Below are positions 22,284 to 34,978 of a stretch of DNA of 64,000 bases, one piece after another. Every line of letters starts with the position of its first letter. Position 1 is the first letter of the stretch. The position numbers and the translations under genes are program-made. Origin of the DNA: Trifolium pratense (Eukaryota; Streptophyta; Magnoliopsida; Fabales; Fabaceae); assembly GCF_020283565.1 (NCBI RefSeq), contig NC_060060.1, forward strand, positions 38,130,001-38,194,000. Reading direction: 5' to 3'. A model generated the notes under the pieces. The model was not told where the DNA came from. It worked only from the letters and a program-made list of their open reading frames with translations, and ran no database searches.

Positions 22284-25200
22284 TAAACATAACTCTTCTG
22301 GGATGCCCCGTGTTTTTTCTAAATATAAAACTTGAAACTTAATTATCATAAAATTAGATAATATCATCCCTCTATACTATTTAACAAAGTTGATATATGC
22401 ACAAACATAATCCTTCCGGGACGCATCCCGTGTTTTTTCTAAATATAAAATTTGGAACTTAATTATACTAAAGTTACATAAACGATGTGTATTTTGAATT
22501 TTTATTCTATCAAGTGAAGTTAACAATAATATTATCTACGAAGACTATTATTTTGGCTTGGTGTTTCCATGCCAATTATATTCAATTGGCTTATAATAAC
22601 AGCCAACAAACGAATTGCTAATATATGAAGTTAAAAATTTGGTATATCGTTTCTACTTTAGCACCATTGGCGATCTTACTATCTTAATAAACATTTTAAG
22701 CAAGGCCAGCAAAGACTACTTTAGCATTCCAGCAAAGACTAATTTTTTAAGCAAGGCCATTTGGTGTTGAGTCCAAATAGTTTATAAACATTTGAATAAA
22801 CTATTGCATAAAAGAAAACATATACATACTTCAATCCACTATTGATAAATTCTCATTACATATCAATCAAGTCAAATATTAGACAAAAGAAATAAGGAAA
22901 ATAATATTGCAAAGTACTTTGAGGGATCAATTCCATTAGCACCATGACCCCTTTTGATATTCCTTGCAAAGCTTAATATCTTGTGTTTCCATCACACAAT
23001 TGCAAACAGCTCTCCTTCAGAACCCCTTCTCTCTCCCGGTTTTATGAACCATCTTGATAGTGTAATTCATATGCTATATGATGCTTTTTCTGCATAACAT
23101 TAAAAAAGAATTATATATTAACTAAACTTTAAATATTCTCGGGTTATCAAAAACCATAAAGCCCAAATATTGATTCTCTAACACTACTATAGTCCATACT
23201 CTATAAGATTGAATAATATTTTACTTATAAAAACAGAAGACCTGATACTTGGTTTTATACTGTTGTGTAAAAAAAAAAATGCAATTATAGCAATTGATAC
23301 AAATGGGAACCTACTATTACATAATCGAATCAATATGCAGAATTTAATCCCTAAACCCACAACACTACAAATGGAGAATAAAACCAAAAATTCATGGCAC
23401 CAAAGGGTCAATGTTTTGTTCAATGTTCAAATGTAGATCTATAACACTACAAACTATATGTAAATTAACTTTTCAGAGGGTTGCATAAATTGGGGTTGGG
23501 TTTTTCTTGTTCGCGGCGGAGGGAGAGATGCTTGCCAGATTTGGCGTTCGTGTTTGACTATTGAGGGCAGCTGTACGCGTGTTTCCCTCCCTTCCTCAAA
23601 TAAGTGTTTGTTTTTGTTTGGAAACAAAATGGGCCATTGCTTTCTTCCCTTTGTTACCAACACTAAGATCCAAGGATAACAAAATAAGAGGGAAATTCAA
23701 ACATTTGAATTTTAATTCCAACTTAAGCAACCAAGTTGGACCACTAAGATTAAAATCGGTAAAAATTTAGTATTTCAATTGGCAAAGACAAAAGTCACTC
23801 TTTTATTTTCTTCAAAAGTTTGAATTTGCATCCAACTCATGCATCCAACTAATGCATCCAACATGGCAAGGAAACTAAAAATGGAATGGAAATAATATTA
23901 TAAAACGATGATTTGGCACTTAAGATTTATTTGTACAACTTAGAATCACACAATGCATTAACAAAATTAAGGGAAAACAAAAACAATCGAAAACAACTAA
24001 TGCATTAATAAATTTTCTCATCCATTGCATTGCTATAAGATCCTCCTCCCTCTTCTTTTATCAAATAACCTATGTTTAGCTCAACTTCATACATCATATA
24101 GTCTGCAAATACAATTGGTTGCCATAATTAGAAGATTATAATTTGACATGAGAATTGAGAAGAAAGTAAGAAATATGATTTGACTATAATACGATAAAAG
24201 ACACTATTTCAACACATTTAGCACACATTGTGTTGCAATCCAAATTTGAAACTATAGTGTGATCAAGAACCAAGCATATAAAAATTGTCAGATATTTAGT
24301 ACAGTTAATTTCAAATTGCCAAATACTTCTCTATTGAAAAACATTTTCTTATTGAAGTTTGCTATACCTTCCCAGGTTGCACTGATAGCTTATGCATCCC
24401 CATCATGTGCATATTGAATGAATTAGTTGGGCAAAATACATGTGTGAAATATTTCAATCTTAATACTTCTCTTGAGCAACTTAAATGGCAGATCCATATC
24501 TTCTTCATCTTGGTACGTGGGGGATGATCTCTTAGTAACACTTTCAGTTGGTGATTTCTCATCACCACTCAAAACAGCTTCACCAAACTTTGGCATCAAA
24601 TACTAAAAAGTAAAACTCTTAATAATCAATATGAGTAGTAACACTAAACTGTAGAATTTGGTTTCAAGTAAGTAAATATTTATTTTGCATAAAAAACTGA
24701 AAATGTACCTCTTTAATAACTGCAGAATGCTCACCAACTTTGTCTTTCAGCTTTTGAATTGGGGAAGAGAGACAAACAATATCCTATACAAAAAAGAGAG
24801 AACAGATTTGTGAGATTAAAGATATTTAGAGAATAGTCATAGATAATGCAAAAAGTGATCATCTGACTTTAACAGAAAAAAGTGAGATTAAAGTTATTTA
24901 GAGAACAGTTTAAATGAATAAGATAAGTGTTCATGTGAGATTTTAGAAACCAGTTTTGTGAAAACATGTTCAATAATAGATAAGACAAAATTGAAAAAGG
25001 TAAAAACTTTGTTAGAACATGTGAAAGGACATCAGAAGATCCTGCCAGCATAGGTTGTTTGCCTTTGTCCATGAAGGAACTCAATGAAACATTTTCCTAA
25101 TCTATTATACTTGCATTGCATCTCTAATAGTGTTTGTTGGTTTTGCTTAAGAAATGAGAGTTTGAAATTTGAAATTGAGAATTGGTTTTTGAAAGTGGCT

Positions 25201-27602
25201 GAATGTGTATTTCATATCCATTATATGCATAATTGTTTTTGTCCAACACAGATGATAATTTGTCCTATGGTTAAAATTTTGTTTCTGTTTGACTCCTTTT
25301 TTTGGTCTGACGTCACGGTCAGATTTTGGTTGTTTTGCACATGAGTGAAAGTGACGGGTCCTTATTAGCTTCAGCCCTCCAAAAGGGAAATTCAAACATT
25401 TGAATTTTACTTCCAATTCAAGCAATCAAATTGGCAAAGACAAAAGTAGCTCTTTTATTTTCTTCAAAAGTTGATGGCTTTGTGGTAATTAATGCATTCA
25501 AGTAAAAACCATATTTTAAAAAATGAGATTATTTTGAAAAGTCCTAAACTACATCAACAAAGCCTTTCTTTTATAGACTAATAATCATTTAGTTCTAATG
25601 AGATATACAACTATACAATGTAACACATTAAAAAACTCTAATTAAAACCTTAAATCAAAATAATGCATAGTAAATAAGCTTACCTAATATACTGATCATG
25701 AGGCATGTAAAGTTCATTGAGAGGATTGAAGTAGCCAAATGGTATACAAAAGCAAAAGAAAAATTGAAGTTAGAGTTTGGAAGAGAAAAAACAAAAAGAG
25801 AATGCTAAGAAAGCTAATAGACCTAGTTTATCCTCATTAACCATGTCATTATCTTTTTGTTTGCTACTTCATTGTCATTGCTAACTTATCAGAAGAATGT
25901 CATTATCTTTTTGTTTGCTATTTCCCTGTCATTGCTAACTTGTTAGAAGAAAGTATCGGAGAATGTTAAGTAAATTGTACAACAATAAGAAATAACACTT
26001 ACATAGCTGAATAACACTTTTCCATTGGTATGAAGATGCCTCAGACATGGTAAGCAAAAGTCTGAAGCTATTCCCTTGTAAGAACCACTTGTAGCTTCTG
26101 CCGAAATAAGGATTAGAAAATTGAGGATTAAAAGAAAGAAACTCAAATTAATTTTTACCAGAAAAGAAGTCACAAACAAAAACACAGACTTGCAGCAACA
26201 TAATATATACTACATATTGCTCAACTCATCTAAAAATATACATGTGCATAGATGACAATTTTTCATCAATGAAGAATTGAACAAAAGCCTTGAAATAGCA
26301 ATTTGTCTTTAAAACTGAAAACGAAAAAGAATCAAAGAAAAATTTAATTGCAAAGAGAAACTACCTAGAAAAGAAATTTTCACCTAGCTTCCTTCCAATT
26401 TTTTCCTGTTGTGGATGAACAAAACAGAGAGAAAGAGAACAATAACTGAGAAAAAAAAAAATAGAAATCAAGCGAGAATAAAAGCAAGAAAGTGAATATT
26501 ATTTTCTATCTCTCTCACCTGATTGTGTTGCGATTCCTCCGATAGGGTTTGAGGAATGAAAATTTTACCTCCTCGTTAGAGTATCTGCAAAACCACATAG
26601 AAAGAAAGATTAGAAAAATAGGGATTAAAAACAGGTTGAAGCAAATTAAGGATTTCGAAAAGAAATTGAAGAAAGAAGAAGGAACGGTGAGATTAGTATC
26701 TGAGTTTTTGTTTCAGGCGAGAGGATCGTTGTCGGCGGTTGTTTGCGGAGAGGAAGAAAGAAGAAGGAATGGTGAGATGATAACGGTGAGATGGTGAGGA
26801 TGGGACGGTGGTGAGATGGCGATTTTTGTGTGAAATGGTGGTGGTGAAGGGAGGAGGAGATATGGAGAGGAAGGAGAAAGAACACGTTAATGTTGTTCTG
26901 CTGCATATAGTGGACTCTTTTGTGCTTGACTTGGGCTTGGGCCTAATTTATTTTTTGTTGGTGTGTGGAAAGAGGGGGAAATTTGAATTTTGAATTTTCT
27001 TCCATGTCAATCAATCAAGTTGGCACCAAAGCTAACTATGGCAAAGAAATAATATTTTTTAATGATGATTTGGCAACAATGTGGTTAGAGGTGGACAAAT
27101 AAGCAAACTTGCCCAAACATGGGTTTGGGTTTGTATATTATTAAGATTTTTACATTTCAACCAATTAATACCATCAGGATTAACTGAAATGAAATATGAT
27201 GGAATTCATTGATCTAATAGTTAAAAATATACTTGTGCATGGTGCAATACTATAGTTACCTGACTCGAGAAGTATTTTCTTAAGTCGGTTACAAATCCGA
27301 CTTAACATATCAAAACTTATTAAATCGTCAATTCTTATGACGGTACGAAACTGATTCAAAAAGTCATTTTTAACCAACTTAAAAGATGTTTTTTGTACAA
27401 GTGCTTTCATTCGAGCATATTAAACAAAGTCTTAAGAACTAGTTTTTGAACTTTATAAAAGTATAGGACCAACCGCAGTAAAATTGTTAAAATCTTACAT
27501 TTGATAATATGTGTCTGAATATATGTTATAAGTGCGGATATTCACTTTACCATATGAGTTTGTGAGTTGAATAATACTAAAAATCTGTTTAATTACTATC
27601 AG
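22281..27602. other. Probable Helitron-derived, repeat-rich region
   Basis: No intact gene is found. A related segment (ggaaattcaaacatttgaatttt, then caagttgg or caaattgg) occurs near 23691, 25384 and, more diverged, 26975. Two of these copies share a downstream piece (tggcaa...ataatatt...gatgatttggca). Two RPA-like exons are listed separately. Other open frames (for example near 26030-26185 on the minus strand) carry nothing I recognise. Confidence 0.4.
24423..24783 (-). pseudogene. Two exons resembling the C-terminal tail of an RPA-like protein
   Basis: Exon 24783-24709 (75 bases, DIVCLSSPIQKLKDKV...) follows an acceptor tatag and ends at a donor gtacat. Exon 24602-24423 follows an acceptor tttttag, continues in phase (YLMPKFGEAVLSGDE) and ends with a charged tail (TESVTKRSSPTYQDEED, then LPFKLLKRSIKIE) before a stop. 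The TP/KR-rich, acidic, IKIE-ending tail resembles the C-termini of Helitron-associated replication protein A large-subunit-like proteins, which bind single-stranded DNA. No OB fold is visible upstream, so this is a fragment. The orientation agrees with the candidate Helitron 3' end at 21944. The identification is tentative; it could be another gene tail. Confidence 0.4.
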
Positions 27603-27610
27603 ACTGCACG

Positions 27611-28143
27611 TAGGGATGATAAAAAAACCAAAACTCGAGAGACTCACTCGAACTCAAACTCAAGTCAACGGGAGAAACCCGATTTGACTGAGTTTGGGTT
27701 CCGGTGACACCCGATAATATGGATGTGAGTTTAATATCAGTCAAACCCACACCCGAAATCCATACACGCACCCGAAATATGTTATAATTACCTAATTACC
27801 CTCATAGTCTCCCTCAATTTCCTTTGAAGACCTTAATTTTAGTTATAATTTAATTTCTTGAAAGTTTATGTTGTAATTTCTTGAAAGTCTATGTTTGAAT
27901 TTTCTTGGAAGACCTTAATTTTAGTTGTAATTTAATTCAAAGTCTATGTTGGAATTTAATTTCTTAAATTTGCAAATTTATTTTCAAATTTGCTGCGGTT
28001 TGGGCGGAAAAAACCCGAACCCAATGGGTGTGGGAGTGAGTATTGTTTTTCCACCCGAACAACTTTTAGGTTTGGGTTTTGATTTCGAATGTAAGTTTGA
28101 TAAGTGTCAAACCCGCACCCATGAGCGTCCGTTATCATCCCTA
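27611..28143. mobile_element. hAT-type MITE, 533 bp
   Basis: The ends are 12-bp inverted repeats, tagggatgataa and ttatcatcccta. A perfect 8-bp duplication, actgcacg, flanks it at 27603-27610 and 28144-28151, the hAT signature. Subterminal parts are rich in acccgaaccc and gggtttgggt motifs on both arms. There is no coding sequence. An older member of the same family is split by the copia element at 42522-47510. Confidence 0.92.
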
Positions 28144-28151
28144 ACTGCACG

Positions 28152-28650
28152 AGTTACATGTTAATTAAACTATTATACTTTTATAGACGTAAAGAAACCT
28201 CCCTGAAATGATTATTTATATCCCCAACAAGAGTTACATTTTTTTTTTAACTACGCAGGAACTTAAATAATCGATGATCATATAATTTTTTTTATATTAT
28301 AATATAAATTTATGTGTTTAGAAGTAGCTAAATTTTAATAAATTATTTTGTTTTTTGAAGAATAAAAAAATAAAATATTGTAAAGAAAGTACATATTAGT
28401 TTTACAATATATATTTTTTTTTTTTTATTTCAAAGAATCTCACTTATTTAATTTATTCGAGGCTTCAAAATATATTGGACTAACCCTCATTATAATTTAT
28501 ATACTCCAATAAAAGTATTTTACTACTTTACAAATTATAACTATTCATGTTTACGGCTCTAGTTTTATTTTATGAGAGAAGTTTTATTTGATCTCTAACC
28601 TTTTTTCTTCATTCATCTATTAAAGATAGGTGGTTATGGGCCATTTTTGA
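28152..28650. other. AT-rich spacer between two hAT MITEs
   Basis: I see no gene or repeat structure here. Confidence 0.5.
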
Positions 28651-28658
28651 TCCGCAAT

Positions 28659-29349
28659 TAGGGGTGATCGCGGTGCGGTTTGGTTCGGTTTTGAGCATAA
28701 AAGTCATCCTAACCGCGAGATAAAAATGCATGTGGTTCGGTTTGGTTCGGTTGATTTTTAAAAAGTCATCCAAACCAAACCAAACCAAACCAATGCGGTT
28801 TGGATCGGTTCGGTTGGTGCGGTTTAAAACATAACGATTGTACCGAACAATTTTAAGCATAAAAAAAAATAAAAAATTGAAGTTCCAAAATAATATTGTA
28901 GTACCAACAAAAATTATTTATCCAAAATAACATTATAGTAACTTACAATTTTAAATATATAAAAAAATTGAATTTTCAAAATAACATTACGGTACCGATA
29001 AAATTTGTTTATTTAAAATAACATTACAACACCAAAATAAAATTTCAGTACAAAAAATAAAAACAACTTGAAGTTCGATTAATTTGGTCGACTGACTTGG
29101 TAATTGGGCATGTATATTGGAATATAAATATATTTTCTTTTACGATATTGGAATATAAATATATAATAGTAACTTAATGCGGTTTTTGCTGTTATCCGCG
29201 GTTTTTGCGGTTTGCGGTTTTGCGGTTTGCGGTTCAGTAAGAAAGCCATCCAAATACATCCAAACCAAATGCGGTTTTTGCGGTTTTCGGTTTGGTTTGG
29301 TTCGATTTGCGGTTTTACTTTTGGATTAGTTCGGATACGATCACCCCTA
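28659..29349. mobile_element. hAT-type MITE with gcggtttgg subterminal repeats, 691 bp
   Basis: Inverted termini taggggtgatcg and cgatcacccctа-type complement (tacgatcacccct) are flanked by the 8-bp duplication tccgcaat at 28651-28658 and 29350-29357. Many copies of gcggttt, ggttcggtt and ccaaacc fill both ends, like the subterminal repeats that hAT transposases bind. The middle is AT-rich and non-coding. It belongs to a different family from the MITE at 27611-28143. Confidence 0.9.
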
Positions 29350-29357
29350 TCCGCAAT

Positions 29358-30834
29358 AACCCCTTTTCATCGATTTTCTCGTAATGTATCTAATTAAGTG
29401 TTACTCATATATTTGAGTTATTACTTTTCTGCTTTTGTCGCTAAATGGTATCGTTGTTTTGTTAATTCATCGTTGTTTGACTTTTTTTTATTGTCCCATC
29501 TTAATGTGGTGTTTGTTGCGTTCGAGGTAACAGATTTACTTCAACTCATTAGAAATTCAAACAATTTTAAGGCAAAGATACTATAGTTTGAATAAGGGGC
29601 TTATGACGGTTATCATTAAAGTCAAATTTTTCTCAATCTCACAAATATATTATCAATATATAACAAAATCGATCATCATAGAGACCACATGTCAGAGACG
29701 ACCCAAACTATTTGGAGACCCTTTTTTGATTGTTAAAAATAAACCCTAATAAAAAAACTAAAGAGAATAATCCTCATTTAAATTATAAATAACATCAATA
29801 ATATAAAAAATAATCTTTTTTATATCTAAGATAAATAAATACTCATATGCATGTTGACTGTTGAGAGAGTGAAACTGTGACAATAGAATTTTGGCCGCAC
29901 ATGTGTGTTATCAGTTATGTGTTAACTGTTGAGAGGAGGCAAATTTTTTATTCATTTTACTTTCTTTTTTTTTTTGAAAGTATTATTCATTTTACCTTTT
30001 GTTCTTGAAGCACTAATAATGAACCTTATACCTTGAATCGAGCGTTTTAATTTTTTTTGGACTGAACAGAGACAAATTAATTCATGCCAACAAAAGCATG
30101 TGGCATAGATGGAGAGACAATAGTTTGGTTGAGCTAAAATGTGGAACAATGTCTTTTGCTAAATATTAGAATTGCGTAGATTTCAATTAATGAGAGACAC
30201 CAATGACAACATAGCATTATTATTCGTTAGTGCTGTACGTGAGGTTGAATTAATTCGAAGAAATCTTTGGGTCTTCATATATAAATAATATTTTTTTTTT
30301 ATGTTTTTGATTTTTTTTATTATTTAAATAAGTGATTTTTACATAATTTTTAACTTTCGTTTAAAAAACAATCTCTAAACCATTGATTATAAAAATTGTT
30401 TATTTATTTATAAGAAAGGGACCCATAATCCACACTAAATAAATTTTGATGGACATTTTTTCCTAAATAAACATGAAAGAAATAAAATTTGAACAAAAAT
30501 AAAATTTAATGCAAAGTAAATATTTCTTTTTAGTCGTTTTGATTTGGAATGCACTATAAGTATCACCTAAGATTAACACTTCTTCGGAGATACCAGTAAA
30601 TAAAGTGAAAGTCTTATCTTAGTGATGGTTAAAGGTGCCAAAGAATGAAATTAATTATCTATTGCATTTGTGGTTTACTAATCCTTTTACTTGTCTATGG
30701 ATTAACAATATGTAACTTGTTGTTTGAGGTGTATTGTAATGTTTTATTGTAATGTAAGTTTATTATTAGACACACTTTGCACTTAATTTTTATTATTTAT
30801 TCTTTTAAAGAGACAAATAATAGAATACGTTTAA
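29358..30834. other. AT-rich intergenic DNA
   Basis: I recognise no gene and no repeat with clear ends. Confidence 0.45.
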
Positions 30835-31432
30835 GGTCCCATTTGGATTAGCTTATGCAAACAGTTTATGCAATATAAATTAGGTTTTATACTCTTTTAT
30901 AAGTTCACACTGGTGAAAATTGTATTTTTATAAGCTATTTTATCATAAACTACCTTGACAAACTTATAATAACATATAAAATTTGCATAAGCTGTTTGCA
31001 TAAGCTCTAAAAAAAATGGGTCAAACGAGCCCTTCAAATAGATTATGAGCTTATAGCTTATAACTTATCATTTTTTTTCTTCCAATTTTACCCCTATCAT
31101 CTTACATGAAAAAAAAATCAAATATTAATCAAACATATATTTTTTATGTCATTTCATATTTATAAGATAGTTTAACCGCTAATTTTATCAAAAACTATGT
31201 TTGGTAACATTTTTAAAATTGAGCTTATAGCTTCTTTTACTAACTTATAGCTTATTTTTCAAACGTTTCAAGTAGCTTATGTCATTTCATACATATAAGC
31301 TAATTCAACCGCTAATTTTACCAAACACTACAAATTCAATCAATTAGCTTATTCGCTATAAGCTAAAAGTTAGCTTAAAAATTGCATAAGCTGTTTGCAT
31401 AAGCTCAAAAATAAGCTAATCCAAACAGGGCC
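30835..31432. mobile_element. Tourist-like (PIF/Harbinger) MITE, 598 bp
   Basis: The termini ggtcccatttggattagctt and the complement aagctaatccaaacagggcc are flanked by taa on both sides (30832-30834 and 31433-31435). An interior boundary near 31000-31040 (gcataagctgtttgcataag repeated) suggests two related elements joined or nested. ggnccngtttgg is a usual Tourist terminus. Confidence 0.75.
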
Positions 31433-31470
31433 TAAATCAAGAATTGTCAAAAATAATTATTTTTAAAATA

Positions 31471-31604
31471 ATTTTTTTTTGTCAAGTAGCCTAGTGGCTA
31501 GAAAATCCACCTTAAAGGTGAATAAGTGAAGTGTCTCGGGATCAAACCCGAACTCCTGCACATATAGTGCAATGTCCCTACCAACTGAGCTAAACTTACG
31601 AGAC
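31471..31604 (-). mobile_element. tRNA-derived SINE (family A), complete
   Basis: On the minus strand: an A-box (ttagctcagttggtag), a B-box (gggtttgatccc), a unique body and an A tail (T run at 31471-31480). A perfect 12-bp duplication, atttttaaaata, flanks it at 31459-31470 and 31605-31616. This is the best-preserved family A copy in the window. Confidence 0.88.
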
Positions 31605-31789
31605 ATTTTTAAAATATCTTTTTATACTTGGATTTTGTAATTTTAATTACTCATCCACAAAACAAAATTTCCCCGTGAAAGGGTCAATATATTATCGGGC
31701 CCTAGTGACTTAAATTCCTAATGGGTCAATATGTTCAAGGCCCTGCTCACTTAAGTTCTACCATGGAAATCAAAATTATATTTCAAGAT

Positions 31790-32035
31790 TTTTACTTTTG
31801 TCATTCTACCAATTACTCGCGCATTCTACATTTTTTTTTTCTTCTTTATTTCCGCTATTTAAGTAGCGGACATTATAAAAACGATAAATTTTAAAAAATG
31901 TCGTTCACTACTTAAGCAGTGAACATTAAAGGTATGCTATTTTTGGGAATGTCCACTATCTAAATAGTGGACGAAGATATTTTGATAATATTGTAGGACG
32001 CGCGATAAATGTAATAAAATGAGAAAAGTAAACAT
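31790..32035. repeat. Foldback repeat family R, copy 2
   Basis: The inner motifs ccgctatttaagtagcggac, tcactacttaagcagtga and ccactatctaaatagtgg are short palindromes around ttaa. The outer arms (acttttgtcatt...actcgcgcattctaca and its diverged complement ending gagaaaagtaaac) are imperfect inverted repeats. It is related to 20375-20620 and 58660-58940. Confidence 0.5.
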
Positions 32036-32747
32036 CATATTCCAAACCCGAAAATATACCTATAAGATTATAAAAAAATAAAAAAAAACTAAGCCTAATA
32101 GTTACTACTTTATACTAATTGTATGAACTTTTATACTTTAGTATTTTTATTTTTTATGTTGTCATCATCGCATATACTCTCAACTAATTAACTACTATGA
32201 TCGTTGGCGTCCAATCCAACATCATTCAACTACCATCTACCACAGTCAATTGCTTGATGCACTTCACCACCCACTGCATGACACTCTTTATTGTACGTCA
32301 TTGCATTTGCTGGGAGCACAACCTGCGCTCTAAACCCAATATTTATTACAACCTTTGGCTAAGGTCAAGATATATATATATAAGATGGCTAAGATGGTTT
32401 AGTCTAAATTAAGTTAATAGAAAATTCATAATTTCAAATAGATAGTGTAAAAAATTGTTGAGATATAAATATAAGATTTTTTGTGTAAAACACAATGTAA
32501 TTTTTTATGAAACTTTTGTGAGTCAAATTAGTGATGTACTTTCTGTTGATGCTATGAGGTGTTGTATCTAGTGGTTGATTGATTTAATGATTTTGTTGTA
32601 GATATGGAGTATTAGCTATGGAGTATTGCGTTACAAGTTACAACATACTAGCTCTCAAAAAAAAAAAAAAGGTTACAACATACTACTTTAATTATTATTT
32701 TTTTGGTATAATACTTTAATTATTTTTTATATGTGACAAATGAAATA
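32036..32747. other. AT-rich intergenic DNA
   Basis: No gene is recognised. A short duplicated piece (ggttacaacatactactttaatta and similar) occurs near 32630-32720. Confidence 0.45.
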
Positions 32748-32869
32748 CTCCCGTCCCAAAATATAAGTAAAAATGAGTAAAAAAAACTTGATGTATTTGG
32801 TTAAAAATTTGAACCAAATACATCCACTTTATTTGATCTCATTTTGCTTATATTTTGCAACAGAGAGAG
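32748..32869. mobile_element. Stowaway MITE, 122 bp
   Basis: The left end ctcccgtcccaaaatataag and the right end cttatattttgcaacagaga are inverted repeats, flanked by TA on both sides (32746-32747, 32870-32871). The centre is an inverted pair, atgtatttggtt and aaccaaatacat. It belongs to the same family as the inner element at 61468-61588. Confidence 0.82.
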
Positions 32870-33124
32870 TAATAAAATTTTATGTGTTTAATACATGATA
32901 TGAATTAAATATATCAATTTTTTATCGATCCATTGGTTTTTTATTTATAAAAAAAGACCAAAATTAATGTTAGTTATTCAAGGACTGTGAGTGAAAATGA
33001 GTTTATAAGTTTTACTAAATTATAGGATGCTTTTAAGAATTTTTAAGTTTTACTGAATTAGAATACTTTTAAGACAAATATGTTAGTATACTAAAATTAA
33101 TGTTAGTTATGCATGGACTATGAG

Positions 33125-33149
33125 TAAGGATGGCAATGGGTATATGTAC

Positions 33150-33184
<35 letters not shown>

Positions 33185-33792
33185 GGCAATGGGTAGGGTA
33201 TTATAGTACCCATTCTCATACCCGCGATTTAAAAAAATACTCGTACCCATCCCCATACTCGCGTGGGTAAGAACTTTTGTACTCATCCCCATATTCTGGG
33301 TACTTAAGTACTCATACCCGTACCTGTTACTCGCATTTTTGCTAAAAAGAAATCGATCAATTATGAAATATCATATCATTTTAATATAATTAATTTTTTT
33401 AAAAAAAATTTAATATTGACTCATGAAAATTATAAACAAAAATTTTACTAACCTCATGTTAAAGTTCATTTCTTTGTTGACATATTCACATTACATTTGT
33501 ATTATATTATAAATAATATTTTTATTAAAAATGTGTAATAGTTTAATAGTGTTGTATTTTTTTAAATTCATATACATATGTTATTATATAATAATATATA
33601 TATAAAATAAACAAATATATATTACGTGGGTATGGGGCGGGGTGGGTACTAAGGTACCCGTATCCGCACCCATACCCGTTAATTTTTGCGGGTAATTACT
33701 CATACCCATACCCAAAATGCGGCTTTTTACCCTACCCATTATGAGTATTTTTTGCGGGTACTCGTTGGGTATGAGTCAAATTGTCATCCCTA
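33125..33792. mobile_element. hAT-type MITE, 668 bp, with a poly(A) insertion
   Basis: The termini taaggatggcaat and attgtcatccct(a) are inverted repeats, flanked by the perfect 8-bp duplication actatgag at 33117-33124 and 33793-33800. Subterminal parts are full of tacccat, acccgta and gggta motifs. The left end is interrupted by the insertion at 33143-33180. Confidence 0.9.
33143..33180 (+). mobile_element. Almost bare poly(A) retroposon insertion
   Basis: Eight bases (tatgtacc) followed by 30 A residues lie between two exact 15-bp copies of ggatggcaatgggta (33128-33142 and 33181-33195). This is the structure of an extremely 5'-truncated, poly(A)-primed retroposon with its target-site duplication. 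Confidence 0.75.
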
Positions 33793-33894
33793 ACTATGAG
33801 TGAAAATGAGTATGGTATGATGTTAGCATACACCCAACAATTTAATTACTATGATGATTTTTTTTTTCAAATAAGCTGATGGTAAGATTCACAC

Positions 33895-34040
33895 TTTTTT
33901 TTTTTTTCTTTCAGCACCAGTTTAATCTAGTTCGACATCAAGTGGTTCCAATCCTCTCTCAATCGCAGTTGTGGGGAATCGAACCGCGATCCTCCATACC
34001 AAGTTCAGCGTCAATCACCACTGAACCAACTAACGATTAG
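33895..34040 (-). mobile_element. tRNA-derived SINE (family B), complete
   Basis: On the minus strand: an A-box (ttggttcagtggtgatt), a B-box (cggttcgattcccc), a body and an A tail (T run from 33895). A perfect 15-bp duplication, tggtaagattcacac, flanks it at 33880-33894 and 34041-34055. The second copy is at 53353-53485. Confidence 0.9.
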
Positions 34041-34471
34041 TGGTAAGATTCACACATTTAATGTAGAGAAATGTAGAATTAAGATTTCGAACCTCAGTCA
34101 CTCCAATAACGTCCATGATTGCAACCATTTGAACTACACTTCTAGGACTACTATGATGTTATTATGTAACAATTTAGTCATTTATATTCTCACATAGATT
34201 TTTTATCTTTTAAAAATGCATAATATTTTCTCTTTTGTTTTTAATTCAAAATACATTGATACGACTCTTGGAAACCAAAATATTAAATTGACTCACGTTA
34301 TTGTATTTATATTTTTAAAATATTAATGATAGTAAAAAATAAAAATGATAAAAAAATGAAGAGGATCTTAACTCTCCGTAAGCACTAGTTAATATGACAA
34401 ATAATGTACACATTTAAAAAATATTTTTTAATTATACCCATCCGATATTTTTATAAAAGAGAATTGAATAG

Positions 34472-34621
34472 GGGTCCGTTTGAATCAGTTTATTTTTGTC
34501 AAGGTAGTTTTTGTTAAAATTGCTTATAAATATACAATTTTCACTAGGTAAACTTATAAAATAACATAAAACTTAATTTATATTACATAAGTTAAAAAAA
34601 ATATGCTAATCCAAATGGACA
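34472..34621. mobile_element. Tourist-like MITE
   Basis: The ends gggtccgtttgaatcag and ctaatccaaatggacac are imperfect inverted repeats of the gtccnttttgg type. The flanking duplication is not clear, so the edges are approximate. Confidence 0.5.
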
Positions 34622-34854
34622 CTACATGTACTAGTATTTTGTTAAGAATATAAAAAGCAAATATATTAACTTTTATTGACGGAATAGATTTTAAAAAATA
34701 AAATAAAAGTGATCAGAGGTAATATTTTACCGGTGATGCCTAATTTACCCTTTGATAATCAATGATATCAAATCACATAAATAGATTTACATGTGACACC
34801 CGCAACGCAACTGACTTGTAATCAATTTTTATTTCACATACATATGACTTGATT

Positions 34855-34965
34855 TTGTTAATGACTAGAAATTCGAAATAAATGAAATGTCCGCAATTCA
34901 AATATATGACTCATATATATACAATGTGATGATGTTCCTACCAATGAACTAGTCTCGTGACGCTA
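34855..34965 (-). mobile_element. Decayed SINE, family A
   Basis: On the minus strand there is an A-box-like tagttcattggtagg, a weak B-box (tttgaattgcgg) and the family A 3' body (tctagtcatta). Target-site duplications are not visible. Confidence 0.5.
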
Positions 34966-34978
34966 TTATTATTTTTCC

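Noticed and set aside
22155..22367. Open frame of repeated Ile-Tyr on the minus strand
   Set aside because: It is a translation of the (AT)46 microsatellite.
26549..26993. Overlapping frames in purine-rich DNA
   Set aside because: They arise from a GA-rich strand bias; composition is unlike a protein gene and no motif is present.
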